Shown here: piece after piece, positions 15,289 to 21,794 of the stretch
Layout of the letters: every line of letters starts with the position of its first letter
Numbering within the stretch: position 1 is the first letter of the stretch
Made by a program: the position numbers and the translations under genes
Notes under the pieces: generated by a model
Databases searched by the model: none
What the model was told of the DNA's origin: nothing
What the model saw: only the letters and a program-made list of their open reading frames with translations
DNA from: Pseudomonadota bacterium
GTDB lineage: Bacteria; Pseudomonadota; Alphaproteobacteria; Caulobacterales; Caulobacteraceae
Reading direction: 5' to 3'
Length of the DNA stretch: 40,169 nt
NCBI GenBank assembly: GCA_023456105.1
Contig: JAEYAO010000076.1
Span: forward strand, 1-40,169

Positions 15289-17520
15289 CTAGCGACGCGC
15301 CTCGCGGGCGATGTGGTCGAGGATGCTTGGCAGATCGTTCAGCACGGCGGTCGCGGGAACGCGGATGGTGCGGACGCCTTGCTTGAGGAGGAAGGCGTCG
15401 CGTTGCGCGTCCTTGGCGGCTTGTCCATCAGAATGCGTTTGGCCGTCGATCTCCACAGCCAGCTTTGCCTCCGCGCAGTAGAAATCAAGCACATAGGGCG
15501 CGGCCGGATGCTGGCGGCGGAACTTGAGCCCGTCGAGTTGCCGGCCCTTCAGCGCCTGCCATAGTTGAACTTCCGGCAAGGTCATGTCGCGCCGCAGGTC
15601 GCGCGCGCGGTCAACGACATCGCTCGGACGACCCTGCGTGGCGTCCGCGCCACCTAACGCCTCCAGCACGCCCGCGCCGTAGCGGTCCAGCTTGGTCTGA
15701 CCGACGCCGGGGATGCGGCCCAGGCGCTGGAGGTCGCCGGGTTCGGCGAGGGCGATCTCCAGCAGCGTCTTGTCCTGGAAGATGACGTAGGGCGGCACGC
15801 CCTGTTCGGACGCGCGCTCGCGCCGCCAGGCGCGCAAGCGTTCGAACCGGGCGCGGACATCCGTGTCCAGCGTCTCCAGCGCGGCGTTGCGGCCGTCGCG
15901 GGTGCGCTCGCGCGGGGCGGATGCGCCCGAGAAACGGGCCGTGGGTTTGCGCACCTCGATCCGGCGCTCTCCGCGATAGACGGCGCGCACGGCCTCGGGC
16001 TCGCCGAGGCGGATCAGCGGCTTGCCGTCGTTCGGGTCCTCGACCAGCAGCCCCTCGAACAGCAGGTGGTCGATCACGTCGCGCCAGCCGGGCGGGGAGG
16101 TGTCCTTGCCGACGCCCCAGGTCGAGAGGCCGCTTTCCCACGGCTGCACGTCCCTGGTCTTGCCCAGCAGGTGGTCGATGATGCGGGTGCGGCCGAAGCG
16201 CTCTCCAAGCCGATGCACGGCGGCCAGCGCCTTTTGCGCCGGGACGGTCGCGTCATACAGGGACGGCGGGTCGCCGCAGATGTCGCAGACGCCGCAAGGG
16301 GCCGCGTCCGTCTCCCCGAAATAGCGACGCACCGCCTGGGGGCGGCAGACGCTTCCGTCCAGCATGGCGAACAGCTGGCGCGCCTTTCGGACCTGAACCG
16401 CCTTGACCTCTTCCGGCATGGGGCGCGTGTCGAGCCGACGCAGCGACCAGGCGATGTCGGCCGGGCCGTACAGGGTGATGCCCTCGGCCGGCTCGCCGTC
16501 GCGGCCTCCACGGCCGATCTCCTGCCAATAGGCCTCCAGCGAGCCCGGCGGATCGGCGTGGATGACGAAGCGCACGTCGGCCTTGTCCACCCCCATGCCG
16601 AAGGCGATTGTGGCGACCATGACCGCGCCTTCCTCGGCCAGGAAGCGGGCCAGGCGGCGGTCGCGCTCGGCCGTGTCCATGCCGGCGTGATAGGCGATGG
16701 CGTTGGTTCCGGCGTCCCTCAGCGCCTGGGCCACCCGGTCGCAGCCGTCACGGCTGCCGCAGTAGACCACGCCCGAGCGGCCGCGCCGTTCCCGCACCAG
16801 TTCGATCACGCGGGCGTCGGTGCGGGCGCGGGACGCATTTTCCTTGCGCTCGGCCGACAGCTGCAGGTTCGGGCGGGCGAAGCTGGCGACGAAGACCTCG
16901 GCGCCCTCCAGCCGCAGCGAGCGCACGATGTCCTCGCGCGTGCGGGCGTCGGCGGTGGCGGTGACGGCGATGCGCGGCACGCCCGGAAACAGCTCGGCCA
17001 GCCTACCCAAGGTGCGATAGTCTGGGCGGAAGTCGTGGCCCCATTGCGAGACGCAGTGCGCCTCGTCGATGGCGATCAGCGACAGCGGCAGTTCCCCCAG
17101 CCGGTCCAGCATGGCGCCGGACGCCAGCCCTTCCGGCGAGACGTAAAGCAGGTCCAACTCGCCCGCCCGCGCCTGCCGCCAGATCGCCGACCGCTCGTCC
17201 AGCGATACGCCGGAGTCCAGCCGCGCGGCGGCCACGCCCGCCTGCTTCAGCGCCTCGACTTGGTCGGTCATCAGGGCGATCAGCGGCGAGACCACCAATC
17301 CAAGGCCTCGGCGCAGGATGGCCGGAATCTGGTAGCAGACGCTTTTTCCCCCGCCGGTCGGCAGGACGGCCAGCACGTCGCGCCCGGCCAGCACCTCGGA
17401 CACCACCTCGCCCTGCAGACCGCGAAAGTCGCCGTGGCCCCAGACGCGCGACAGCAGGGCGCGGGCCTCGGCCAGACCCGGTTGGGTCAGGGGCGAAAGG
17501 AGGCTCGAATCGGCAGGCAT
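15289..17520 (-). CDS. recQ: RecQ DNA helicase fused to a C-terminal DUF559 nuclease-like domain
   Basis: This 743-aa protein is well above the ~600-610 aa of ordinary RecQ. The helicase core has PTGGGKSVCYQ (Walker A, ~54-64), IDEAHCVSQWGHDFRPDY (DEAH, 151-168) and motif VI EIGRGGRDG. The zinc-binding subdomain uses Cys392, 409, 412 and 415. An HRDC domain spans ~555-622, ending IPGVGQTKLDRYGAGVLEAL. Residues ~634-743 form a complete DUF559 (Vsr-like) domain: TLPEVQLWQAL, KFRRQHP, YVLDFYCAEAKLAVEIDGQTH with candidate catalytic Asp679 and Glu690. The frame is continuous. RecQ unwinds 3'-tailed DNA in recombination and fork repair. The start (17520 or 17580) lacks a clear ribosome-binding site. 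Confidence 0.94.
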   Translation of the reverse strand: MPADSSLLSPLTQPGLAEARALLSRVWGHGDFRGLQGEVVSEVLAGRDVLAVLPTGGGKSVCYQIPAILRRGLGLVVSPLIALMTDQVEALKQAGVAAARLDSGVSLDERSAIWRQARAGELDLLYVSPEGLASGAMLDRLGELPLSLIAIDEAHCVSQWGHDFRPDYRTLGRLAELFPGVPRIAVTATADARTREDIVRSLRLEGAEVFVASFARPNLQLSAERKENASRARTDARVIELVRERRGRSGVVYCGSRDGCDRVAQALRDAGTNAIAYHAGMDTAERDRRLARFLAEEGAVMVATIAFGMGVDKADVRFVIHADPPGSLEAYWQEIGRGGRDGEPAEGITLYGPADIAWSLRRLDTRPMPEEVKAVQVRKARQLFAMLDGSVCRPQAVRRYFGETDAAPCGVCDICGDPPSLYDATVPAQKALAAVHRLGERFGRTRIIDHLLGKTRDVQPWESGLSTWGVGKDTSPPGWRDVIDHLLFEGLLVEDPNDGKPLIRLGEPEAVRAVYRGERRIEVRKPTARFSGASAPRERTRDGRNAALETLDTDVRARFERLRAWRRERASEQGVPPYVIFQDKTLLEIALAEPGDLQRLGRIPGVGQTKLDRYGAGVLEALGGADATQGRPSDVVDRARDLRRDMTLPEVQLWQALKGRQLDGLKFRRQHPAAPYVLDFYCAEAKLAVEIDGQTHSDGQAAKDAQRDAFLLKQGVRTIRVPATAVLNDLPSILDHIAREARR

Positions 17521-17601
17521 CGGAGGCTTGTGCCCGATCCGTTCCCTTAAGCGAAGCGCGGCCGTGCGGGATTTCCGCATCGGGATGGTCTAGGAGGCCG
17601 C

Positions 17602-18147
17602 ATGAGCGAAAAGCACCAGATGCGCGCGGCGATGCGAGCCCTGAGGAAGCGGCTGGCCGAGGCCGATTCGACGGCCGCCGTGCGCGCCGCCGATCACGCG
17701 GGGGAGCTGCCGCACGGCGAGACGGTCGCGCTTTATCGCGCCGTTGGATCGGAACTGGATCCCGAGCCGCTCGGCCGCGCCCTGCTGGCGCAAGGGCGCC
17801 GGCTGTGCCTGCCGGCGGTGATCGCGCGCGACGCCCCCATGATTTTCCGCGCCTGGTCGCCGGGCGAGCCGCTGGAGATGGACCAAGCCGGATGTCCCGC
17901 CCCCCTGCCGCTGGCGGCGGAGGTCCGGCCGGACCTGATCGTCACGCCGCTTTTGGCGTTCGACGCCTTCGGCGGGCGGCTGGGTCAGGGCGGCGGCTAC
18001 TACGACCGCACCTTTGCGGAGCGGCCGGACACGACGCGGATCGGGTTCGGCTACGCTGGTCAGGCGGTGGACCGGTTGGCGCTGGAGCCGCACGACATGC
18101 GGCTCAATGGGGTGCTGACAGAAGAGGGCTGGCGGGCGATCTGCTAA
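17602..18147 (+). CDS. 5-formyltetrahydrofolate cyclo-ligase
   Basis: This enzyme converts 5-formyl-THF to 5,10-methenyl-THF with ATP, returning the storage folate to one-carbon metabolism. The 181-aa length is typical. The family signature GRLGQGGGYYDRTFA (~residues 128-142), the N-terminal basic RxxxRALRKRL and the VALYRAVGSELDPEPL segment are present. A strong TAGGAGG lies 6 nt before the ATG. In related genomes this gene is often followed by a YmdB-type phosphoesterase; here vapBC lies between the two. Confidence 0.94.
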   Translation: MSEKHQMRAAMRALRKRLAEADSTAAVRAADHAGELPHGETVALYRAVGSELDPEPLGRALLAQGRRLCLPAVIARDAPMIFRAWSPGEPLEMDQAGCPAPLPLAAEVRPDLIVTPLLAFDAFGGRLGQGGGYYDRTFAERPDTTRIGFGYAGQAVDRLALEPHDMRLNGVLTEEGWRAIC

Positions 18148-18150
18148 GGG

Positions 18151-18192
18151 ATATGTCGTTGACATATGCCGTGCGTGAGCTACGATCACCGC
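18151..18192 (+). promoter_or_regulatory. vapBC promoter and operator
   Basis: TTGACA (18159-18164) and TACGAT (18181-18186) are spaced by exactly 16 nt. The -10 box ends 6 nt before the vapB ATG, so transcription would start at or next to the A of ATG. A perfect inverted repeat ATATGTC-GTT-GACATAT (18151-18167) overlaps the -35 box and is the natural candidate for VapB/VapC autorepression. Confidence 0.72.
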
Positions 18193-18426
18193 ATGAACGC
18201 TCCGATCAAGGCCACCGTGTTCAAGTCGAACCGTTCCCAGGCGGTGCGCCTGCCAAAGGCGGTCGCTTTTCCCGATGACGTGAAGGAGTTGCGCGTCATC
18301 AGGGAAGGAAACGGGCTGCTGCTCGTGCCTGCGGACGCGGTGTGGGACGATTTTCTCAAGGGGCCCGGCATCGACATCCGCATCGCCGAAGACCTTGTTG
18401 ATGATGAAGTCGTGTTGCTCGACTAG
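18193..18426 (+). CDS. vapB: Antitoxin VapB (AbrB/MazE-like)
   Basis: This 77-aa DNA-binding antitoxin has a swapped-hairpin AbrB-type N-terminus: KATVFKSNRSQAVRLPKAVAFP, in which NRSQAVRLPK is the hallmark of VapB proteins paired with PIN toxins. An acidic C-terminal tail (IRIAEDLVDDEVVLLD) probably occupies the VapC active site. ATG 18193 is chosen because the promoter -10 box lies 6 nt upstream and the family starts here; there is no Shine-Dalgarno. vapC follows with no gap (TAG then GTG). Confidence 0.93.
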   Translation: MNAPIKATVFKSNRSQAVRLPKAVAFPDDVKELRVIREGNGLLLVPADAVWDDFLKGPGIDIRIAEDLVDDEVVLLD

Positions 18427-18846
18427 GTGTACCTCCTCGACTCCGACATCTGCGTCAGGCTGCTTCGCAATCGTCCGCCGCAACTGGCCGAGAAGCTGAA
18501 CGCGGATGCGAGCCGGCTTTATACGTCGGCCGTGGTCCGGCATGAGTTGATGCACGGCGCCATGATGTCGATGCGTCCGGATGTTCAGCGCGCTGCGGTG
18601 GAGGCGCTGCTGTCCCGTATGGCGGTGCTTGATTTCGACAGCGCCGCCGCGGATCACGCGGCTGACATCAAGGCGTCGTTGCAAAGGCGTGGAACGATGA
18701 TCGGGAGCAACGACCTGTTGATCGCCGGGCATGCCCGGAGCCGCTCGCTGATCGTGGTGACTGGCAACCTGCGTGAATTTGCTCGGGTTGAAGGCCTGCG
18801 CTGTGAAGATTGGCCGGCGGGTCCGGCGGGACCGTACCTGACATGA
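18427..18846 (+). CDS. vapC: Toxin VapC, PIN-domain ribonuclease
   Basis: This 139-aa PIN-domain protein has acidic metal-binding residues at D5 (LLDSD), E40 (VVRHEL) and D96 (GSNDLLIAGHA), with a less usual GNLREF where most VapCs have NxxDF, so E117 may be the fourth. Such toxins cleave tRNA or rRNA when released from VapB. The start is a GTG immediately after the vapB stop. The stop overlaps the next gene by ATGA, coupling the toxin to a YmdB-type phosphoesterase. Confidence 0.92.
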   Translation: MYLLDSDICVRLLRNRPPQLAEKLNADASRLYTSAVVRHELMHGAMMSMRPDVQRAAVEALLSRMAVLDFDSAAADHAADIKASLQRRGTMIGSNDLLIAGHARSRSLIVVTGNLREFARVEGLRCEDWPAGPAGPYLT

Positions 18847-19667
18847 GACTGGCCTTCTTTGGCGACGTGATCGGCAAGTCCGGGCGCGACGGGATCAGCG
18901 ACCACCTACCGGGGCTGAAGCGCGACCTGCGGCTCGATTTCGTGGTGGTGAACGCCGAGAACGCCGCCGGTGGCTTCGGCATAACCGAGAACACCGCGCG
19001 CGAGCTGTTCATGGCGGGGGCGGACTGCCTGACGCTGGGGAACCACAGCTGGGACCAGCGCGAGGCCCTGACCTACATCGTGCGCGAGCCGCGCCTGATC
19101 CGGCCGTTGAACTATCCGCGCCTGATGGACGCGCCGGGCGCGGGGGCCAATCTGTTCGAAACGCAGAGCGGGCGCACCGTTCTGGTGATGAACGTGCTGG
19201 GCCGCGTGCACATGGATCCGATGGACGACCCGTTCAGCGCCGTGGAGAAGGAGCTGGCGGCCTGCCCGTTGGGCATGGCGGCCGATGCCATCATCGTGGA
19301 CATGCACGCCGAGGTGACCAGCGAGAAGATGGCCATGGGCCACTTCTGCGACGGTCGCGCCAGCCTGGTGGTCGGCACCCACACCCATGTGCCGACGGCG
19401 GACGCACAGGTGCTGCCGGGCGGCACGGCTTACCAGACAGACGCCGGCGGCTGCTGCGACTACGACTCCGTCATCGGCAATGAAAAAGAGGAGCCGCTGC
19501 GCCGCTTCACCACTCGGCTGTCGGGCGGGCGCTATCAGCCGGCGTCGGGGCCGGCGACCGTGTGCGGGGTTTTTGTGGAGACGGACGACCGCACCGGCCT
19601 GGCCAAGCGCGTCGAGCCGATCCGCGTGGGCGGCCGGCTGAAGCAGAGCGTGCCGGAAGTCGCCTAG
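18843..19667 (+). CDS. YmdB-type metallophosphoesterase (TIGR00282 family)
   Basis: This 274-aa member of the calcineurin-like group is related to Bacillus YmdB, a 2',3'-cyclic-nucleotide phosphodiesterase. Metal-binding motifs are clear: MRLAFFGDVIGKSGR (Asp8), VVNAENAAGG, LGNHSWD, IVDMHAE and VGTHTHVPTAD. Its ATG overlaps the vapC stop as ATGA, so its translation is probably coupled to vapC and it may now depend on the vapBC promoter. Its stop overlaps that of the convergent phoD by 4 nt. Confidence 0.92.
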   Translation: MRLAFFGDVIGKSGRDGISDHLPGLKRDLRLDFVVVNAENAAGGFGITENTARELFMAGADCLTLGNHSWDQREALTYIVREPRLIRPLNYPRLMDAPGAGANLFETQSGRTVLVMNVLGRVHMDPMDDPFSAVEKELAACPLGMAADAIIVDMHAEVTSEKMAMGHFCDGRASLVVGTHTHVPTADAQVLPGGTAYQTDAGGCCDYDSVIGNEKEEPLRRFTTRLSGGRYQPASGPATVCGVFVETDDRTGLAKRVEPIRVGGRLKQSVPEVA

Positions 19668-21229
19668 GCTTCGACCAGGCGCGGGTCGCCCGACGCCACG
19701 GCGAGCGTCTTGCGGGTGGACAGCACGCCGTCGCGGTCCGACACCTTGTCCAGCACCTTGAACTCGGTCCGCCAGGCTTCGGGCGTCACGTCGCAGACGA
19801 CATAGCCGCGCTGACTGTTGATGAACTTCAGCTGGGGATTGGCGGCCAGGAACCTCTGGGCGTCGGCGCGCTGGTCCGAGCCGTCGCCGCCCGAGGTGAT
19901 GGAGGTGGAGACGAACTCGGTCGCGATCGGCCGGCCCTCCGGCTCGCGGCCGTTCAGGTGCAGTTCGCCGGCGAAGTTCTGGTGCTCGTCGCCCGTCAGG
20001 ACCACGACATTGTCGATCCGCTGGTCGCGCACGTGGCGCAGCAGGCGGTTGCGGGGCGTGCGGTATCCGGCCCAGCTGTCGGTGTTGACCCCCTCGCCGC
20101 CCGAGGTGTTGCGGTTCAGATCCATGACCATGATCTGCTGGGCCAGCGCCTTCCATCGGGCGGTGGAGCCATCCAGATTGTTCAGCAGCCACGCCTCCTG
20201 CGCCTGCCCCAGCACCTGTGCCTCGGCCGCGTTCACGCCGGCGCAGGTGGTGTTGAAGCGGTCGTTGCAGGGCTGATCGGTGCGATACTGGCGCGTATCC
20301 AGGAAGTTGACGTCAAGCAGGTCGCCGTACTGTGCGCGGCGGTAAAGCTGCATGGCCGAGCCGCGCGGGAAGGCGGCCTTCCGCATCGGCATGAACTCGT
20401 AGAAGGCCTGCATGGCGGCCGCGCGACGCAGCAGGAACAGGTCGGGATCGGTCCCGTCCTGATCGAGATCTGTAACCCAGTTATTGTCCACCTCGTGGTC
20501 GTCGAAGGTGCAGAACCAGGCGGCCGAGGCGCGCGAGGCCTGCAGGTCCGCATCCATGGTGTACTGGGCGTAGCGGCGGCGGTAGTCGTCCAGGCTGTAG
20601 ACCTCGCCGCCCAGATGGACGCGGGTGTTGTCCTGCGGACCCGATCCGCTCTGATAGAGCGGATTGCCGCGCCCTTCGTAGATGTAGTCGCCGTACAGAA
20701 AGACGAAGTCGAGGTCCTCGGCCGCCAGCTTGCGATGGGCGGTGTAGAAGCCGCTCTCATACGCTTGGCAGCCGGCGACGCCGAAGCGCACGCGCGCAAG
20801 CGAGGATCCGACCACCGGCGCTGTCTTGGCTGTGCCCACGCCGCTGCGCTCGTCACCAGCGCGGAAGCGGTAGAAGTAGGGACGGCCGGGCTCGAGACCC
20901 GAGACCTCGACGTGGACGGAATGGCCGAGTTCGGGCCGCGCGACAACTTCGCCAGAGCGGACCACGCTGTTGAAGCCGCGATCCGAAGCCACCTCCCACG
21001 CCACCGCCATCGGCGCGCGCGGCATGCCGGAGCCATAGGCCAGCGGGTCGGGCGCCAGCCGCGTCCAGATGACAAAACCGTTCGGCAGCGGATCGCCCGC
21101 GGCCACGCCCAGGCGGAAGGGGTTCACGTCGAACGCAGGCTGGGCCAGGCTGGGACCGGACGCGCTCAGCGCCAGGCCGCCGCCGAAGGCGGTCAGGAGG
21201 CTGCGGCGGGACAGGTCGAGGCGGGTCAT
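19664..21229 (-). CDS. phoD: Alkaline phosphatase D, Tat-exported
   Basis: This 521-aa PhoD-family phosphomonoesterase/diesterase has a twin-arginine signal (LSRRSLLTAFGGG, cleaved near SLAQP) and so is folded in the cytoplasm before export to the periplasm. It has a fibronectin-like N-terminal domain and metal-binding segments VAGCQAYESGFYTAHRKLA, FVFLYGDYIYEG, FDDHEVDNNW and VVLTGDEHQNFAGEL. It would release phosphate from organic esters using Fe/Ca cofactors. No Pho box was recognised upstream. The stop overlaps ymdB by 4 nt in convergent orientation. Confidence 0.94.
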   Translation of the reverse strand: MTRLDLSRRSLLTAFGGGLALSASGPSLAQPAFDVNPFRLGVAAGDPLPNGFVIWTRLAPDPLAYGSGMPRAPMAVAWEVASDRGFNSVVRSGEVVARPELGHSVHVEVSGLEPGRPYFYRFRAGDERSGVGTAKTAPVVGSSLARVRFGVAGCQAYESGFYTAHRKLAAEDLDFVFLYGDYIYEGRGNPLYQSGSGPQDNTRVHLGGEVYSLDDYRRRYAQYTMDADLQASRASAAWFCTFDDHEVDNNWVTDLDQDGTDPDLFLLRRAAAMQAFYEFMPMRKAAFPRGSAMQLYRRAQYGDLLDVNFLDTRQYRTDQPCNDRFNTTCAGVNAAEAQVLGQAQEAWLLNNLDGSTARWKALAQQIMVMDLNRNTSGGEGVNTDSWAGYRTPRNRLLRHVRDQRIDNVVVLTGDEHQNFAGELHLNGREPEGRPIATEFVSTSITSGGDGSDQRADAQRFLAANPQLKFINSQRGYVVCDVTPEAWRTEFKVLDKVSDRDGVLSTRKTLAVASGDPRLVEA

Positions 21230-21304
21230 CGGGCAGGCTCCGGCGGCGGGATCGACCTGCTCTAGCGACGCTTCATGACGCCGGCGTTGCAGAACAGCCG
21301 TTTC

Positions 21305-21562
21305 TCAGGCTGCGGTGGCGGGCCTACGCGTCATGTCCCCGCGTCCGGCGATCAGGCCCGCGACCGAGATGTCCTCGTCGATCTCTTCCCAGTGGAGGCC
21401 CTCGCCCCCATAACCGATGCGGACCTCCTCGCGCTGCGAAGGGGTGGCGTCGAGCAGGCGAGGAAACCACGCCAGGGGAATGCCTAGCGTGCGGCCGTCA
21501 TCAAGATCGACCCACATGGTGTAGTCGTCGAACCAGACCTTCTTGGCCGTTGAAGTGCTCAT
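21305..21562 (-). CDS. DUF2442 family protein
   Basis: This 85-aa protein has the DUF2442 pattern: a short lead (KKVWFDDYTMWVDLDDGRTLGIPLAWFPRLLDA), charged middle, and IGYGGEGLHWEEIDEDISVAGLIAGR, matching the family's ending with W.. .D.S...L. Its function is unknown. The family often lies next to DUF4160, as here. The N-terminal 62 nt overlap the upstream DUF4160 gene in another frame. A later Met (MWVDLDD) is possible, but the conserved lead favours 21562. Confidence 0.83.
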   Translation of the reverse strand: MSTSTAKKVWFDDYTMWVDLDDGRTLGIPLAWFPRLLDATPSQREEVRIGYGGEGLHWEEIDEDISVAGLIAGRGDMTRRPATAA

Positions 21563-21788
21563 TCCATCTCCGCTCGATCCGGTCGCGCTCCTTGCGGATG
21601 ATCCACGTCAGCTCGGCCAGCGTCTTGCAATCATACCCGTTTTCCGACGCCACGCGAACCTCAGGCCAAAGCCAGAATTTGGCCTTTCCGTCGCTGCTCT
21701 CAACATGGATGTGGACAGGCTCTCGCGGAGTGCCTTCGTTGGAAAAGAAGTGAAAGCGAAACCTGCGGTGGCGGAACACCGTCGGCAT
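21501..21788 (-). CDS. DUF4160 family protein
   Basis: This 95-aa protein opens MPTVFRHRRFRFHFFSNEGTPREPVHIHVESSDGKAKFWLWPEV, the diagnostic DUF4160 N-terminus with its HIHV motif, followed by AELTWIIRKERDRIERRWNEHF. Its function is unknown; pairing with DUF2442 has the size and layout of a toxin-antitoxin module, but that is inference. It begins 6 nt after the purL stop on the same strand, so it may be transcribed from the purL promoter. Base composition here looks less GC-rich than in the surrounding genes. Confidence 0.86.
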   Translation of the reverse strand: MPTVFRHRRFRFHFFSNEGTPREPVHIHVESSDGKAKFWLWPEVRVASENGYDCKTLAELTWIIRKERDRIERRWNEHFNGQEGLVRRLHHVGRS

Positions 21789-21794
21789 CGCGCC

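Noticed and set aside
16066..17550. 494-codon frame antisense to recQ
   Set aside because: High-GC shadow of a conserved helicase; low-complexity His/Arg/Gly composition and no motif.
17521..17601. 6S RNA gene near the folate cyclo-ligase
   Set aside because: 6S RNA is often linked to this gene, but the upstream gap is only 81 nt and the downstream gap 45 nt, too short for a ~150-190 nt RNA.
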